Below are positions 36,024 through 47,885 of a stretch of DNA of 60,978 nucleotides, piece after piece. Origin of the DNA: an uncultured Anaerovibrio sp. (GTDB lineage: Bacteria; Bacillota; Negativicutes; Selenomonadales; Selenomonadaceae); the NCBI GenBank assembly GCA_934196075.1, contig CAKPVW010000007.1, positions 1-60,978 of the forward strand, written 5' to 3'. The notes under the pieces were generated by a model. It worked only from the letters and a program-made list of their open reading frames with translations, ran no database searches and was not told where the DNA came from. The position numbers were made by a program, and so were the translations under genes. Positions within the stretch are counted from its first letter, which is position 1. The number at the start of each line of letters is the position of its first letter.

Positions 36024-39000
36024 TTAGGCATTTTCTGCATCTGCCAGGCTGTCCAGGATATCATCATCAGAATCATCCTCTTCACCCTGATATACTACCT
36101 TGATATTGCGGTAGCGGCTCATACCGGTACCAGCTGGAATCAGCTTACCGATAATAACATTTTCCTTCAAGCCGATAAGTGGATCAACCTTGCCCTTGAT
36201 AGCCGCATCTGTGAGAACACGAGTGGTCTCCTGGAAGGATGCAGCAGACAGGAAGGAATCAGTAGCCAAGGAAGCCTTGGTAATACCCAGCAGAACAGGC
36301 TTAGCCACTGCTGGCTCCTTGCCTTCTTCAATAGCCTTGGTATTAGCAGCCTCGAAGATATTGATATCCACCTGATCGCCAGGCAAGAATTCAGTACCGC
36401 CAGCTTCCTCAATCTTAACCTTGTGGAGCATCTGACGTACCATTACCTCAATATGCTTATCGTTAATGCCTACACCCTGAGACTGATATACCTTCTGAAC
36501 TTCATATACAATGTAGCTCTGGGTAGCCTTCATGCCGCAGATATGGAGAATATCGTGTGGATTGATGGAACCCTCGGTAATCTTGCCACCAGTCTGAATG
36601 TGCTGGCCATCCTTAACTGCCAGATGAGAGCCAAATGGAATAATATATTCACGAGCCTCACCGGATTCAGGCATAACATATACGGTAAAGAGGTTGCCAT
36701 TCTCCTTGACGGTAACAGTACCCTCAACCTCGGAGATAATAGCATTATGCTTAGGCTTTCTAGCCTCGAACAATTCCTCGACACGAGGCAGACCCTGAGT
36801 GATATCGTCGCCGCCTGCAATACCGCCGGAATGGAAGGTACGCATGGTCAGCTGAGTACCAGGCTCACCGATGGACTGGGCAGCAATAATACCAACAGCC
36901 TCACCTACATTAACCTCGGTGTTATTGGCCAGGTCACGGCCATAGCACTTGATGCAGACACCGTACTGAGACTTACAGGTCAGTACGCTGCGGATAGATA
37001 CGCTCTTGCGAACCTTGCAGATCTTCTCTGCCAGATCCTTTTCAACAGTATCGTTAACAGAAGCAATCTTCTCACCGGTAGCAGGATCAATAATATCCTC
37101 AGCCAATACACGGCCCAGAATACGATCTGCCAAAGGTTCGATTACACGGTTGCCATCAACAATCTCCTCAACGGAAATACCGCGAACATTGTTGTTGCGA
37201 ACCCGAACTTCCTTGGCATCACTGTTGAGAACAGCCTCGATATACTCCTCGGTAAGCTTAACACCAGCAGGAATAATCTCCTTGCCCATGCTGTCAACAA
37301 CATCGGCAGTAACTTCCTTGCCCAGCATCTGATCCATCATAGCCTTGCGAATAGATGCACGAACATTTTCCTCTGGAGCACCCAGCTGTACAGTCTCGGT
37401 AACAGAGGAGCTGCCAACGATAGTATCGTTGTTGTCGGACTGACCACGGAGAACCAGCTCAGATACACCGGCCTCCCCTACCAGTTCCATGTCCTCAGCA
37501 GTAAGCTCAGTACCAGTTTCCAGAATAATCTCACCAGTCTCAGGGCTGATAACATCCTGAGCCAGCAGACGGCCTGCCAAGGAGTCAGCCAAAACTTTAA
37601 CTGCATCTGCAGCAGTCTCAGCCAGCTTAGCACGCTCACGAACCAGATTGATGCCTACAACATCACAGTCATCCTCACGAACGATAACATCCTGAGCAAC
37701 ATCTACCAGACGACGAGTCAAATAACCAGAGTCTGCAGTACGCAGTGCAGTATCGGCCAAACCCTTTCTAGCACCGTGGGAAGAAATAAAGTAATCGGAT
37801 ACGGACAGACCTTCACGGAAGTTTGCAGTAATAGGAATCTCAATGGTTTTACCGGATGGATCCGCCATCAGACCACGCATACCTGCCAGCTGACGCATCT
37901 GAGATTTATTACCACGGGCACCAGAGTCAGCCATCATGTAGATTGGGTTGAATGGGTCATTAATCTCGTAGTTGTCATACATTTCATCAGCAACGTCCTC
38001 AGTAGCCTTATTCCATACGGAGCAGACCTTCTTGTAACGCTCATCATCAGTAATCAAACCACGGGAGAACTGGCGCTCAGTCTTGGTAACCTGAGCCTGA
38101 GCTGCTTCCAGAATATCCTTCTTTTTAGGAGGAACAGTAATATCGGAAATAGCTACAGTCATACCTGCAATACATGCATAGTGATAGCCAAGATTCTTTA
38201 CGCCATCAATAACCTCGGCAGTACGGCTGGCTCCCAGTTCATCAAAGCATTTAGCAACCAGCTTGCCCAGCTGCTTCTTGTTCATCAGAACGCCCAAGGA
38301 CCACTTGCCAGTTTCCTTATCCTGCTCGTAAGAACGAACCTGTGGAGGCAAAATCTCATTGAAGATCATGCGGCCCAGAGAGGTAGTAACCAAGCCGTAA
38401 TCCTTGGTAGTGCCATCTTCCTGCTTTTCCACAATCTTAACCTGAATCTCAGCCTGAATATCCAGCTCCTGATGCTGATATGCCAGCAGGGCCTCATCAA
38501 TACCGGTGAAAATCTTGCCCTCACCGATAACTGGATGCTCTGGAGAGGATTTGCGCAGCTTGGTTAGGTAGTAAGCACCCAAAATCATATCCTGGGAAGG
38601 AACGATAATAGGGCTGCCATCCTTTGGTGCCAAAATATGGTTAGCTGCCAGCATCAGTACACGAGCCTCAGCCTGAGCCTCAGCAGACAATGGCAGATGG
38701 ATAGCCATCTGGTCACCATCGAAGTCCGCATTGTATGCAGAGCAAGCCAATGGATGGAGCTTCAAGGCACGGCCCTCAGTGAGGACTGGCTCAAATGCCT
38801 GAATACCCAGACGATGCAGGGTTGGTGCACGGTTCAGGAGCACTGGATGCTGCTTAATAACATCCTCAAGAACATCCCATACCTCTTCCTGGGCACGCTC
38901 AACCATACGCTTAGCGTTCTTGATATTGTGAGCAATCTTCTCACTAACCAGCTTCTTCATAACAAATGGCTTGAAGAGCTCCAAAGCCATTTCCTTTGGC

Positions 39001-40118
39001 AGACCGCACTGATGGAGTTTCAGCTCAGGGCCTACAACGATAACGGAACGTCCAGAGTAGTCAACACGCTTACCCAGCAGATTCTGACGGAAACGTCCCT
39101 GCTTACCCTTCAGCATATCAGACAAGGACTTCAGAGGACGATTACCAGGGCCGGTTACAGGACGGCCGCGACGACCATTATCAATCAGAGCATCTACAGC
39201 CTCCTGCAGCATGCGCTTCTCGTTGCGAACAATAATGTCCGGAGCACGAAGCTCCAGCAAACGCTTCAAGCGGTTGTTTCTGTTGATAACACGACGATAC
39301 AGATCGTTCAGATCAGAGGTAGCAAAACGACCGCCATCCAGCTGAACCATAGGGCGCAGCTCTGGAGGAATAACTGGAACTACGTCCATAATCATCCAGG
39401 ATGGCTTGTTGCCGGAGCGTCTGAAGGCCTCAACAACCTCCAGACGACGGATAGCACGAATACGGCGCTGTTGGCTGGCTACATGCTTCAGCTCGTCAGT
39501 CAGCTCCTTGTGCAGCACATCCAGACCATTTTTCATGTCCTCAGTCTGCTGCTCTTCTGGCAAATCTGCCTCCAGTTCAACCAAAAGCTCCTTGATAGCC
39601 TCAGCACCCATGCCTACTACAAAATCACGACCGTAGTCCTCACGAGCCTTACGATACTCCAACTCAGACAAAAGCTGCTTCTTGGAAAGAGGAGTATCTT
39701 TTGGATCCAGAACAATGTAGGAAGCAAAGTAGAGAACCTTTTCCATAGCCCGTGGTGGAATATCCAAAATCAAGCCCATACGGCTTGGAATACCCTTAAA
39801 ATACCAAATATGAGATACAGGAGCAGCCAGCTCAATATGGCCCATACGCTCACGACGTACCTTGGAACGAGTGACCTCAACACCACAGCGGTCGCAGATG
39901 GTACCCTTATGACGGATACGCTTGTACTTACCGCAATGACATTCCCAATCACGAGTTGGTCCAAAAATTTTCTCGCAGAAAAGACCATCCTTCTCTGGCT
40001 TCAAAGTACGATAGTTAATAGTCTCTGGCTTCAGTACCTCGCCATGAGACCACTCACGAATCTTGTCAGGAGAGGCCAGGCCTATGCGCATTGAATCAAA
40101 GTTATTTACATCCAACAA
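36024..40118 (-). CDS. rpoC: DNA-directed RNA polymerase subunit beta'
   Basis: This 1364-residue catalytic subunit is longer than the roughly 1200 of Bacillus. The N-terminal zinc site ([20 protein letters not shown]) is near residues 58-77. The catalytic [12 protein letters not shown], with three Asp for magnesium, lies near residue 462. The second zinc site has its first Cys in REDDCD (about 816) and the rest in [11 protein letters not shown] (about 1046-1056). Between these cysteines are 230 residues instead of the usual 70 to 80. The extra part repeats a 45-50 residue module ([31 protein letters not shown]). The gene follows rpoB by 21 bases. Confidence 0.98.
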   Translation of the reverse strand: MLDVNNFDSMRIGLASPDKIREWSHGEVLKPETINYRTLKPEKDGLFCEKIFGPTRDWECHCGKYKRIRHKGTICDRCGVEVTRSKVRRERMGHIELAAPVSHIWYFKGIPSRMGLILDIPPRAMEKVLYFASYIVLDPKDTPLSKKQLLSELEYRKAREDYGRDFVVGMGAEAIKELLVELEADLPEEQQTEDMKNGLDVLHKELTDELKHVASQQRRIRAIRRLEVVEAFRRSGNKPSWMIMDVVPVIPPELRPMVQLDGGRFATSDLNDLYRRVINRNNRLKRLLELRAPDIIVRNEKRMLQEAVDALIDNGRRGRPVTGPGNRPLKSLSDMLKGKQGRFRQNLLGKRVDYSGRSVIVVGPELKLHQCGLPKEMALELFKPFVMKKLVSEKIAHNIKNAKRMVERAQEEVWDVLEDVIKQHPVLLNRAPTLHRLGIQAFEPVLTEGRALKLHPLACSAYNADFDGDQMAIHLPLSAEAQAEARVLMLAANHILAPKDGSPIIVPSQDMILGAYYLTKLRKSSPEHPVIGEGKIFTGIDEALLAYQHQELDIQAEIQVKIVEKQEDGTTKDYGLVTTSLGRMIFNEILPPQVRSYEQDKETGKWSLGVLMNKKQLGKLVAKCFDELGASRTAEVIDGVKNLGYHYACIAGMTVAISDITVPPKKKDILEAAQAQVTKTERQFSRGLITDDERYKKVCSVWNKATEDVADEMYDNYEINDPFNPIYMMADSGARGNKSQMRQLAGMRGLMADPSGKTIEIPITANFREGLSVSDYFISSHGARKGLADTALRTADSGYLTRRLVDVAQDVIVREDDCDVVGINLVRERAKLAETAADAVKVLADSLAGRLLAQDVISPETGEIILETGTELTAEDMELVGEAGVSELVLRGQSDNNDTIVGSSSVTETVQLGAPEENVRASIRKAMMDQMLGKEVTADVVDSMGKEIIPAGVKLTEEYIEAVLNSDAKEVRVRNNNVRGISVEEIVDGNRVIEPLADRILGRVLAEDIIDPATGEKIASVNDTVEKDLAEKICKVRKSVSIRSVLTCKSQYGVCIKCYGRDLANNTEVNVGEAVGIIAAQSIGEPGTQLTMRTFHSGGIAGGDDITQGLPRVEELFEARKPKHNAIISEVEGTVTVKENGNLFTVYVMPESGEAREYIIPFGSHLAVKDGQHIQTGGKITEGSINPHDILHICGMKATQSYIVYEVQKVYQSQGVGINDKHIEVMVRQMLHKVKIEEAGGTEFLPGDQVDINIFEAANTKAIEEGKEPAVAKPVLLGITKASLATDSFLSAASFQETTRVLTDAAIKGKVDPLIGLKENVIIGKLIPAGTGMSRYRNIKVVYQGEEDDSDDDILDSLADAENA

Positions 40119-40139
40119 GGAGGTGTCACTTCCCTTCCA

Positions 40140-43100
40140 TTATTCTTCAGTATTATCATCATCAGACAGGAAAATATCCATGTCATCATCGTCATCTGCT
40201 GTTTCAACATCATCGCTGCCAAGGTCAGCAATAATATCCCCATCAAAGCTGTCGTCATCCTCATCGGACTGAACAGGCTCATCATAATCGCTGGCATATT
40301 CATCGCTTTCATTGGCTCGGCCGCTATCATCTACAGAAGCCATATCTGCCTCACGAACTACATCCTTGATGCTGATATCATCTTCATCATCATCCTGAAC
40401 CATAATCTCGTTGGCATTCTCGTCCTGTACCTTGATATCAAGGCCGATGGACTGCAGCTCCTTGATAAGAACCTTGAAGGACTCTGGTACACCAGGTTCA
40501 GGGATATTTTCACCCTTGACAATAGCTTCATAGGTCTTAACACGTCCTACAACATCATCAGACTTAACAGTCAGAATCTCCTGTAGGGTGTAAGCAGCAC
40601 CATATGCCTCCAGGGCCCAAACCTCCATCTCACCGAAACGCTGACCGCCGAACTGGGCTTTACCACCCAATGGCTGCTGAGTAACCAGAGAGTATGGACC
40701 TACGGAACGAGCATGAATCTTATCATCAACCAGATGATGCAGCTTCAGCATGTATACGCAGCCTACAGTTACCTTATTCTTAAATGGCTCACCGGTACGT
40801 CCATCGTAAAGCACAGTCTTGGCGGTTGGATCCATGCCGGAAGCACGAATAGTATCGAATACGTCATTCTCACGGGCACCATCGAATACAGGGGTAGCAA
40901 TATGAATACCTGCTACATCTGGCTTTGGCATACCATACTGGTCAAAATCATAACCAATAGCCCGGAGACGTCTTTCAACGGTAGGATCTCCCTCCTTAAT
41001 CTGAGTACCCAGATTGCGGATAGCCATACCCAGGTGAGTCTCCAGAATCTGACCGATATTCATACGAGAAGGCACGCCCAATGGGTTCAGCACGATATCT
41101 ACTGGAGTACCATCTGGCAGGAAAGGCATATCCTCTTCACGCATAATACGGGAAACTACACCCTTGTTACCATGACGACCGGACATTTTATCACCAACAG
41201 AAATCTTACGCTTCTGGGCAATGTAGACACGAATCATCTGGTTTACACCAGGGTTCAGCTCGTCATTATTCTCACGGCTGTAAATCTTTACATCTACAAC
41301 CTTACCAGCCTCGCCATGAGGAACCTTCAAAGAGGTATCACGAACCTCACGAGCCTTCTCACCGAAGATAGCTCTTAAGAGGCGCTCCTCAGCAGACAGC
41401 TCAGTCTCACCCTTTGGTGTAACCTTACCTACCAGAATATCACCGGTACGTACATCGGCACCCTTGCGGATAATACCATATTCATCCAAATCCTTCAGGC
41501 TTTCGTCAGAAACATTTGGAATATCACGGGTAATTTCCTCTGGGCCAAGCTTGGTATCACGAGCCTCGCAATCATATTCCTCAATATGAATGGAGGTATA
41601 AATATCACGCTTAATCAGGTTTTCGCTAAGAAGGATAGCATCCTCGTAGTTATAACCTTCCCAAGGCATGTAAGCTACAATAATGTTATAACCCAAAGCC
41701 AGCTCACCGTGGTCAGTAGAAGGACCATCAGCGATTGGCTGATTGGCCTCAACCTCATCGCCCTTAAATACGATAGGCAGCTGGTTAATGCAGGTGCCCT
41801 GATTGGAACGGAGGAACTTCTGCAGCTTGTATTCATCACGCTTGCCATCAGCAGTACGAACTACAATATTATCAGCAGTTACAGTTTCAACTACACCAGC
41901 ATGCTTGGCCAAAATCATAACACCGGAGTCACAGGCAGCCTTGTACTCCATACCAGTACCAACCAAAGGAGCCTGAGTACGAAGCAATGGTACAGCCTGA
42001 CGCTGCATGTTTGCACCCATCAGCGCACGGTTAGCATCATCGTTTTCCAGGAATGGAATCATGGCTGTTGCAATAGATACCACCTGCTTTGGTGATACGT
42101 CCATGTAGTCAACCTTTTCACGGCGAACCTCGGTGGTCTCCTCGTGAATACGAGCAACTACACGCTCATTCTGGAACCAATCATTATCATCAAGAGGCTC
42201 ATTGGCCTGAGCAATAATCAGGCTATCCTCTTCATCAGCAGTCAAATATCTTACATCATCAGTAACCCGCTTGTTTTCCTTATCCACACGGCGATAAGGA
42301 GTCTCCATAAAGCCAAAGCGGTTGATTCTTGCATAGTTGGACAATGAACCAATCAAACCGATGTTAGGACCTTCTGGGGTCTCAATTGGACACATACGAC
42401 CGTAATGGGAGTTATGTACATCTCGAACCTCGAAGCCTGCACGCTCACGGGACAGACCGCCTGGACCAAGGGCAGACAGACGGCGCTTATGAGTCAGCTC
42501 AGCCAGTGGGTTGTGCTGATCCATGAACTGGGACAGCTGGGAGGAACCAAAGAATTCCTTAATAGCTGCCACAACAGGACGAATATTAATCAAAGTAGAA
42601 GGATTGGTTACATCCTCCTGCATGGACATACGCTCCTTGACTACCCGCTCCATACGGGAAAGACCAATACGGAACTGGTTCTGCAGCAGCTCGCCTACAG
42701 AGCGAACACGACGATTGCCCAAATGGTCAATATCATCAGTCTTGCCTACACCATGCATCAAATTCAGCAGATAGCTAATGGAAGCAAGGATATCATTAAT
42801 GGCAATAGTGCGCTGACGATACTCCAAAGTTGGGGAGCAAATCATCTGCAAGGTGCCACCTTCATCATTGCTCTTAACATGAAGAACAATGGCGTTACCT
42901 TCGCCAAAAATAGCCTGCTCCTGCTCAGCGGTAATATTCTCCAGCATATCTGCATCAATCAAGGTATCAGCAGGAACCAGAATTTCACCGGTTTCCTTAT
43001 CCAGCAAAGGCTCTGCCAAAATCTGGCCCTGAATACGGCGCTTCCAGCCCAGCTTCTTGGTCAGCTTGTAACGACCTACAGTTGCCAAATCATAACGCTT

Positions 43101-44021
43101 GGCATCAAAGAACAGGCTGCGGAGCATCTGATGAGCATTGTCTACGTTGAAAGGCTCACCAGGACGAATACGACGATAGATTTCCTCCAAAGCATCAGCA
43201 CCAGAGGTAGTATTATCACGCTCAAGAGTAGCTCTAATAGCATCATCATTATCAAAGAGAGCCAAAATCTCTTCGTTGCTGCCAAATACCAGATTGGTTG
43301 TACCTACATTCAGATGATCATCATTACGACCCTGCATGGTTGGTACAGTACCATCAGAAGCAGCCAGTTCAGCCAAACGCAGTTTTTCCTGCTGATTGAT
43401 GTAGTTCAAAGCCCGCAGGAATACAGTTGCAGGCAGCTTACGAGTACGATCAATACGTACAGAAATTACATCATTCGCATCAGTTTCCAATTCAATCCAG
43501 GCACCACGGTTTGGAATTACAGTGGAGTTGAAGAGGGACTTACCAGACTGGTCTACAGTAACGCCATAATAAGCGCCTGGAGAACGTACCAGCTGGCTGA
43601 CAATAACACGCTCCGCACCATTAATAATAAAGGTACCGGAAGCAGTCATCAGAGGGAAATCCCCCATGAATACCTCAGAATCCTGGAAGATACCAGTGGT
43701 TCTGTCCAAAAGGCGAACCTTGACACGCAATGGAGCTGCATAGGTTGCATCTCTTTCCTTGCTTTCATCAAGGCTGTACTTAGGCTCTCCCAGCTCATAG
43801 TCCAGCAGGGAAAGGCTTACCTTGCCCTGAAAATCTGAGATTGGAGAAATATCCTGGAAAATCTCCATAAGGCCCTCGCCCTTGGTGTTATTTTCCCAGT
43901 CACCGATAAACCACTCATAGGACTTTCTCTGAATGTCCAGCAAATGTGGCATCTCCATGACTTCTTTAATCTTTGCATAACTATACCTGGTTCGTTTGCC
44001 CACGGGCACAGGATGAAACAT
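40140..44021 (-). CDS. rpoB: DNA-directed RNA polymerase subunit beta
   Basis: This 1293-residue subunit contains [30 protein letters not shown], the rifampicin-pocket region, near residue 500, and [15 protein letters not shown] near residue 950. Its C-terminus is unusual. After the conserved end ([11 protein letters not shown]) there is a tail of about 94 residues, of which about 42 are Asp or Glu. An in-frame GTG lies 12 bases upstream, but it abuts the AAGGAG site, so the ATG at 44021 ([17 protein letters not shown]) is the better start. A strong promoter and a long leader precede it. Confidence 0.98.
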   Translation of the reverse strand: MFHPVPVGKRTRYSYAKIKEVMEMPHLLDIQRKSYEWFIGDWENNTKGEGLMEIFQDISPISDFQGKVSLSLLDYELGEPKYSLDESKERDATYAAPLRVKVRLLDRTTGIFQDSEVFMGDFPLMTASGTFIINGAERVIVSQLVRSPGAYYGVTVDQSGKSLFNSTVIPNRGAWIELETDANDVISVRIDRTRKLPATVFLRALNYINQQEKLRLAELAASDGTVPTMQGRNDDHLNVGTTNLVFGSNEEILALFDNDDAIRATLERDNTTSGADALEEIYRRIRPGEPFNVDNAHQMLRSLFFDAKRYDLATVGRYKLTKKLGWKRRIQGQILAEPLLDKETGEILVPADTLIDADMLENITAEQEQAIFGEGNAIVLHVKSNDEGGTLQMICSPTLEYRQRTIAINDILASISYLLNLMHGVGKTDDIDHLGNRRVRSVGELLQNQFRIGLSRMERVVKERMSMQEDVTNPSTLINIRPVVAAIKEFFGSSQLSQFMDQHNPLAELTHKRRLSALGPGGLSRERAGFEVRDVHNSHYGRMCPIETPEGPNIGLIGSLSNYARINRFGFMETPYRRVDKENKRVTDDVRYLTADEEDSLIIAQANEPLDDNDWFQNERVVARIHEETTEVRREKVDYMDVSPKQVVSIATAMIPFLENDDANRALMGANMQRQAVPLLRTQAPLVGTGMEYKAACDSGVMILAKHAGVVETVTADNIVVRTADGKRDEYKLQKFLRSNQGTCINQLPIVFKGDEVEANQPIADGPSTDHGELALGYNIIVAYMPWEGYNYEDAILLSENLIKRDIYTSIHIEEYDCEARDTKLGPEEITRDIPNVSDESLKDLDEYGIIRKGADVRTGDILVGKVTPKGETELSAEERLLRAIFGEKAREVRDTSLKVPHGEAGKVVDVKIYSRENNDELNPGVNQMIRVYIAQKRKISVGDKMSGRHGNKGVVSRIMREEDMPFLPDGTPVDIVLNPLGVPSRMNIGQILETHLGMAIRNLGTQIKEGDPTVERRLRAIGYDFDQYGMPKPDVAGIHIATPVFDGARENDVFDTIRASGMDPTAKTVLYDGRTGEPFKNKVTVGCVYMLKLHHLVDDKIHARSVGPYSLVTQQPLGGKAQFGGQRFGEMEVWALEAYGAAYTLQEILTVKSDDVVGRVKTYEAIVKGENIPEPGVPESFKVLIKELQSIGLDIKVQDENANEIMVQDDDEDDISIKDVVREADMASVDDSGRANESDEYASDYDEPVQSDEDDDSFDGDIIADLGSDDVETADDDDDMDIFLSDDDNTEE

Positions 44022-44201
44022 TAAAAACTTCACTCCTTAGCAAAAAATACTGAAAACAACAAAAATCCGTACATGAAAATAGAACGGAATCACAACACCC
44101 CTTCATGGGCTAAAACCACACGGCGCGTTGCCAAAAGGACTACTCCCTTCTGATGACTCCATTTGAAAATGCACGAATTATTTTCTCTTTAGTAGCATTT
44201 A
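44022..44201 (-). promoter_or_regulatory. Untranslated leader of rpoB-rpoC
   Basis: About 170 bases lie between the predicted start of transcription and rpoB. They include GGCAACGCGCC, a CAACGC/GTGTTG long-range pairing around CCC-ATGA-AGGGG, and a GGGAGTAGTCC segment. I do not recognise a known RNA class; it may be a regulatory leader. Confidence 0.4.
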
Positions 44202-44231
44202 ATTATACCTCGTAAATATATTCATTGTCAA
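44202..44231 (-). promoter_or_regulatory. Strong rpoB promoter
   Basis: On the minus strand a -35 TTGACA (44226-44231), 18-base spacer and perfect -10 TATAAT (44202-44207). It separates rpoBC from rplL, whose own terminator lies upstream. Confidence 0.88.
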
Positions 44232-44316
44232 GGAAAATGTGTGGCTTATCTGAAATATAAGCTGCTTCATTTGCAATGCACAAATAATCTCTAACAAGGA
44301 AAGACAATTTCAACAG

Positions 44317-44346
44317 AAAAAAGACCGTCCCTTGCGGAACGGTCTT
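44317..44346 (-). terminator. Terminator after rplL
   Basis: On the minus strand AAGACCGTtCC and GGgACGGTCTT pair around GCAA, followed by six T. It may attenuate rather than fully stop transcription into rpoB. Confidence 0.85.
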
Positions 44347-44383
44347 GAAAATTTCAGTTGAAATTTTAGGCTTGAAGCAAAAA

Positions 44384-44752
44384 TTACTTCAACTCTACAA
44401 CTGCACCAGCAGCCTCGAGCTTGCCCTTCAGATCCTCAGCGTCAGCCTTGGATACGCCTTCCTTTACAGGAGCAGGAGCACCATCAACCAGAGCCTTAGC
44501 TTCCTTCAGTCCGAGACCAGTAGCCTCACGAACAGCCTTGATTACGTTGATCTTGCTTGCGCCAGCGTCCTTCAGAACTACATCGAACTCGGACTTCTCA
44601 GCAGCAGCGCCGCCAGCAGCAGGAGCAGCAGCAGCTACAGCTACAGGAGCAGCAGCGGATACGCCGAACTTCTCCTCAGCAGCCTTTACGAGCTCGGACA
44701 GCTCAAGAACAGTCAGGTTACCAATTGCCTCTAAAATCTCTTCGTTAGTCAT
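44384..44752 (-). CDS. rplL: 50S ribosomal protein L7/L12
   Basis: This 122-residue stalk protein recruits translation factors. It has the N-terminal dimer domain ([24 protein letters not shown]), an Ala-rich hinge (about residues 36-50) and the C-terminal domain with [24 protein letters not shown]. It follows rplJ with a gap of about 70 bases. Confidence 0.98.
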   Translation of the reverse strand: MTNEEILEAIGNLTVLELSELVKAAEEKFGVSAAAPVAVAAAAPAAGGAAAEKSEFDVVLKDAGASKINVIKAVREATGLGLKEAKALVDGAPAPVKEGVSKADAEDLKGKLEAAGAVVELK

Positions 44753-44824
44753 TTTAAATTCCTCCGTATAATCATTAATTAATTTTCAAAAATATATTAA
44801 GCAGTCAAAGCAGCTATCTGTCTA

Positions 44825-45373
44825 TTATGCAGATGCCTGCTCCTCCTTCTGCTTACGAACTGCATCAAGCACAGTAACGATACTGCGGAGCATAGAACCC
44901 ATAACGCCAACGGTGTTGGACAGTGGAGCCTGAATGCTGCCCAGCAGCTTGCCCAGAAGAACCTCGCGGGATGGCAGAGAAGCGATAGCCTTAACCTCGT
45001 CAGCGGTTACAACCTGACCCTCTACAATACCAGCCTTGATGGTCAGGATACCCTGATCCTCCAGGTTGTTCTTCTTCATGAACTCGCTAATAACCTTTGC
45101 AGGTGCAACTGCATCCTCTGCAGATACAGCCAGAGCAGTGGTACCCTCCAAATGAGATACCAAGTCCTCCATACCAGCCTCAGTAGCAGCAATACGAGTC
45201 ATTGTGTTCTTAACTACATGGTAATTTACACCAGCCTTACGCAGCTCGGAACGCAGCTCAGTATCCTGAGCAACAGTCAAGCCCTTGTAGGAAACCAATA
45301 CGGCACCCTTTGCGCTAGTGAGTTTGTCCTTTAATTCAGCAACAATTGCTTTTTTCTTTTCAGTAACAGCCAT
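44825..45373 (-). CDS. rplJ: 50S ribosomal protein L10
   Basis: This 182-residue protein anchors the L7/L12 stalk to 23S rRNA. The ATG at 45373 (MAVTEKKKAIVAELKDKL) follows AGGAGG at seven bases; the frame upstream of it is not used. The C-terminal helix that holds the L12 dimers is present. An L10-type autoregulatory leader precedes the gene. Confidence 0.97.
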   Translation of the reverse strand: MAVTEKKKAIVAELKDKLTSAKGAVLVSYKGLTVAQDTELRSELRKAGVNYHVVKNTMTRIAATEAGMEDLVSHLEGTTALAVSAEDAVAPAKVISEFMKKNNLEDQGILTIKAGIVEGQVVTADEVKAIASLPSREVLLGKLLGSIQAPLSNTVGVMGSMLRSIVTVLDAVRKQKEEQASA

Positions 45374-45404
45374 GAATACACCTCCTCTCAAATTTTAAGA
45401 GCAA

Positions 45405-45528
45405 AAACGGCCTCCGGCTGATTTACCGGAGGCCGCAGTGTTTCATGCTTAACCATCCGGCCTCGGCAGGCGTTTCCTTTACGGATTCTAACGCTTTAGA
45501 ATCCTACCTGCTGTCTACAGCCATAGAC
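45405..45528 (-). ncRNA. L10 (rplJ) ribosomal protein leader
   Basis: The leader has a lower stem with AGGATTCTAAAGCGTTAGAATCC and the kink-turn-like region GCCTGCCGAGGCCGGATGG typical of L10 leaders. It ends with the terminator GGCCTCCGG/CCGGAGGCC followed by GTTTTT (about 45405-45440). In Firmicutes L10-L12 binds this RNA and stops its own transcription. Confidence 0.85.
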
Positions 45529-45529
45529 T

Positions 45530-45558
45530 ATTTTATTATACAGCCCACAAAATGTCAA
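45530..45558 (-). promoter_or_regulatory. rplJ-rplL promoter
   Basis: On the minus strand a -35 TTGACA (45553-45558), 17-base spacer and -10 TAAAAT (45530-45535), the same pair as before rpsH. It begins directly after the rplA stop. Confidence 0.8.
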
Positions 45559-45561
45559 ATA

Positions 45562-46245
45562 TTATGCGTGAACTACTGGAACGCCAGGGCCCATAGTAGC
45601 GCTGACAGTTACAGAACGGATATACTGACCTTTTGCAGCAGCCGGTTTTACTCTAATTAAAGTGTCCATCAGTGCGTTAAAGTTAGCAATCAACTTCTCT
45701 GCATCGAAAGAAGCCTTGCCGATAGGGCAATGTACATTACCAGCCTTATCGGTACGGTACTCAACCTTACCAGCCTTAATCTCACTGATAGCCTTAGTCA
45801 GGTCCATAGTAACAGTACCCAACTTAGGGTTTGGCATCAAACCACGAGGACCGAGGATCTTACCAATACGACCTACGGTACCCATCATATCAGGGGTAGC
45901 AACAGCTACATCAAAATCGGTCCAACCGCCCTGAATCTTTGCTACGATTTCATCGGAGCCAACGAAGTCTGCGCCAGCGGCCTCAGCCTCGTCTACCTTT
46001 GCACCCTTGGCAAATACCAATACACGCTTGGACTTACCAGTGCCATGTGGCAGCACCATTGCGCCACGAACCTGCTGATCAGCGTACTTAGGATCTACAC
46101 CCAGACGTACATGAAGCTCAATAGTCTCGTCGAACTTTGCAGTTGCAGTCTTCTTTACGAGCTCAATAGCTTCCTCAACAGTATAAACCTTGCCAGTCTC
46201 AAGAAGCTTTACAGCGTCCTGATACTTCTTACCTGCTTTTGCCAT
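45562..46245 (-). CDS. rplA: 50S ribosomal protein L1
   Basis: This 227-residue L1 stalk protein begins [16 protein letters not shown] and shows [33 protein letters not shown] and the conserved [10 protein letters not shown] end. It helps release deacylated tRNA. It follows rplK by about 65 bases. Confidence 0.98.
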   Translation of the reverse strand: MAKAGKKYQDAVKLLETGKVYTVEEAIELVKKTATAKFDETIELHVRLGVDPKYADQQVRGAMVLPHGTGKSKRVLVFAKGAKVDEAEAAGADFVGSDEIVAKIQGGWTDFDVAVATPDMMGTVGRIGKILGPRGLMPNPKLGTVTMDLTKAISEIKAGKVEYRTDKAGNVHCPIGKASFDAEKLIANFNALMDTLIRVKPAAAKGQYIRSVTVSATMGPGVPVVHA

Positions 46246-46309
46246 GAAAAAATTCTCCCTTCGTGGTAATAACGGATTTTCCTCCCACGGGTTCTTCGTT
46301 CATCGACTA

Positions 46310-46735
46310 TTAGTCAGTGATAACGATACCCATGCTGCGTGCAGTACCCTCAATCATACGGGTAGCAGCCTCAACGCTTGCAGCGTTCAGATCCTGCATC
46401 TTGCTCTCAGCAATCTCCTGTGCCTTAGCACGAGGCAGAGTAGCAACCTTATTCTTGTTTGGTTCACCAGAAGCCTTCTCGATACCTGCAGCCTTCTTCA
46501 GAAGTACAGCAGCTGGAGGAGTCTTGGTAATAAAGGTAAAGGATCTATCCTCAAATACAGTAATCTCTACTGGAATAATCAGACCAGCCTGCTTAGCAGT
46601 TCTCTCATTGAACTCCTTAACGAAGGCCATGATGTTAACACCAGCCTGACCAAGTGCAGGACCTACTGGAGGAGCTGGAGTAGCTTTACCAGCCTGAACC
46701 TGTAACTTTACCATTTTAGCGACTTTCTTTGCCAT
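46310..46735 (-). CDS. rplK: 50S ribosomal protein L11
   Basis: This 141-residue protein of the GTPase centre has [30 protein letters not shown] at its N-terminus, the thiostrepton-binding region, and [12 protein letters not shown] at its end. It follows nusG by 26 bases. Confidence 0.98.
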   Translation of the reverse strand: MAKKVAKMVKLQVQAGKATPAPPVGPALGQAGVNIMAFVKEFNERTAKQAGLIIPVEITVFEDRSFTFITKTPPAAVLLKKAAGIEKASGEPNKNKVATLPRAKAQEIAESKMQDLNAASVEAATRMIEGTARSMGIVITD

Positions 46736-46761
46736 CTTGAATCCACCTCCTTAAATGGAAA

Positions 46762-47310
46762 TTAATTCTTTTCAACTTGATCGAAATCAAGTTCAACATT
46801 AGTTTCTCTGCCGAACATATCAACAAGGGCTTTAATCTTACCCTTCTCATCGTCAACAGATACAACTTTTGCTGCAAAATTTTCAAATGGGCCGGAGCAG
46901 ATTTTTACTGTCTCCCCAATTTCTACATCAATATCATGTACAACCTTGGTCTTTTCTACGCCCATTTCCCTCAGAATGTTCTCATACTCATCTTCAGTCA
47001 AAGGAATCGGCTTGGTGCCAGAACCTACAAAACCAGTAACGCCATCCGTATTACGGACATCATACCAGGTTTTTTCATTGACAATCATATTCACCAGGAC
47101 ATAACCTGGGAAAATCTTCCTTTTGATTACTTTCTCGACGCCGTCCTTCTTCTCAACCTCTTCCTTTTCAGGAATGATTACATCGAAGATCTCGTTCTCC
47201 AGGCCCATGGACTGAACCTTCTGTTTGAGACTTTCCAGCACCTTGTTTTCGTAACCGGAATAGGTATGAACTACATACCAGTGTCTAGCTGATTCTTTCT
47301 CGGATCCCAT
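46762..47310 (-). CDS. nusG: Transcription termination/antitermination factor NusG
   Basis: This 182-residue protein has the NGN domain (RHWYVVHTYSGYENKV, PGYVLVNMIV, GFVGSGTKPIPLT) and a C-terminal KOW domain (about residues 130-182, with GETVKICSGPFENF). It binds RNA polymerase and couples it to Rho or the ribosome. It follows secE by 21 bases in the standard secE-nusG-rplK order. Confidence 0.98.
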   Translation of the reverse strand: MGSEKESARHWYVVHTYSGYENKVLESLKQKVQSMGLENEIFDVIIPEKEEVEKKDGVEKVIKRKIFPGYVLVNMIVNEKTWYDVRNTDGVTGFVGSGTKPIPLTEDEYENILREMGVEKTKVVHDIDVEIGETVKICSGPFENFAAKVVSVDDEKGKIKALVDMFGRETNVELDFDQVEKN

Positions 47311-47331
47311 CCCAGACGCACCCTCCAGTCT

Positions 47332-47556
47332 TTACCGTACAATGAGATTAAACAATCTTGCGAAGAAGCTATCACAAATCCAGATAAGAGCGCAAACAAT
47401 AAACACAGTAATGCTAACCACTACAGTGTACTTTGCCAATTCCCGTCTGGTAGACCAGGACACCTTCTTCATCTCAGCAGAGACTTCACGCAAAAACTGC
47501 ACAGGGTTAAAGCCTGAAGACTTCGGCTGAGCACCTGACGTTTTTGTCTCCGCCAT
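47332..47556 (-). CDS. secE: Preprotein translocase subunit SecE
   Basis: This 74-residue protein has an amphipathic cytoplasmic helix (FLREVSAEMKKVSWSTRREL) and one membrane helix, the minimal SecE. The ATG at 47556 (MAETKTSG) is preferred to upstream non-ATG codons. It stabilises SecY. Confidence 0.95.
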   Translation of the reverse strand: MAETKTSGAQPKSSGFNPVQFLREVSAEMKKVSWSTRRELAKYTVVVSITVFIVCALIWICDSFFARLFNLIVR

Positions 47557-47604
47557 TGCTTCACATCCTGTCTTATACTGCAAAACCCAACAACTGCGGA
47601 CTAA

Positions 47605-47754
47605 TTACTTAGTCTCCTTATGCAGAGTGTGCTTCTTGCAGAACTTACAATACTTGTTGAATTCGATTCTATCAGGATCGTTCTTCTTGTTCTTGTTGGT
47701 CTGATAGTTGCGGCTCTTGCACTCGGTGCAGGCCAACGTAACTGCATTGCGCAT
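47605..47754 (-). CDS. rpmG: 50S ribosomal protein L33
   Basis: This 49-residue protein was found by translating the gap upstream of secE. It starts [19 protein letters not shown] and ends with [16 protein letters not shown]. Two CxxC pairs mark the zinc-binding form. AAGGAG precedes the ATG. It heads the rpmG-secE-nusG-rplK-rplA set. Confidence 0.96.
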   Translation of the reverse strand: MRNAVTLACTECKSRNYQTNKNKKNDPDRIEFNKYCKFCKKHTLHKETK

Positions 47755-47808
47755 TTTATGCACTCCTTCTGATTAGATTATTGAGACACCACAAAATGTC
47801 ACTGATAT

Positions 47809-47837
47809 AATTTATCACAAATACCCACGCATGTCAA
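47809..47837 (-). promoter_or_regulatory. rpmG-secE-nusG operon promoter
   Basis: On the minus strand a -35 TTGACA (47832-47837), 17-base spacer and -10 TAAATT (47809-47814), about 55 bases before rpmG. Confidence 0.78.
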
Positions 47838-47885
47838 TAACTTCATAAGGAAATACTGACAATCCTGACATTTTATTTACTGGCA

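Noticed and set aside
36423..38567. 714-codon open frame antisense to rpoC (plus strand)
   Set aside because: It lies wholly opposite rpoC, its translation has no domain-like features, and it follows from the codon bias of the real gene. Similar antisense frames at 20310-21260, 38637-40094 and 42405-43838 were dismissed for the same reason.
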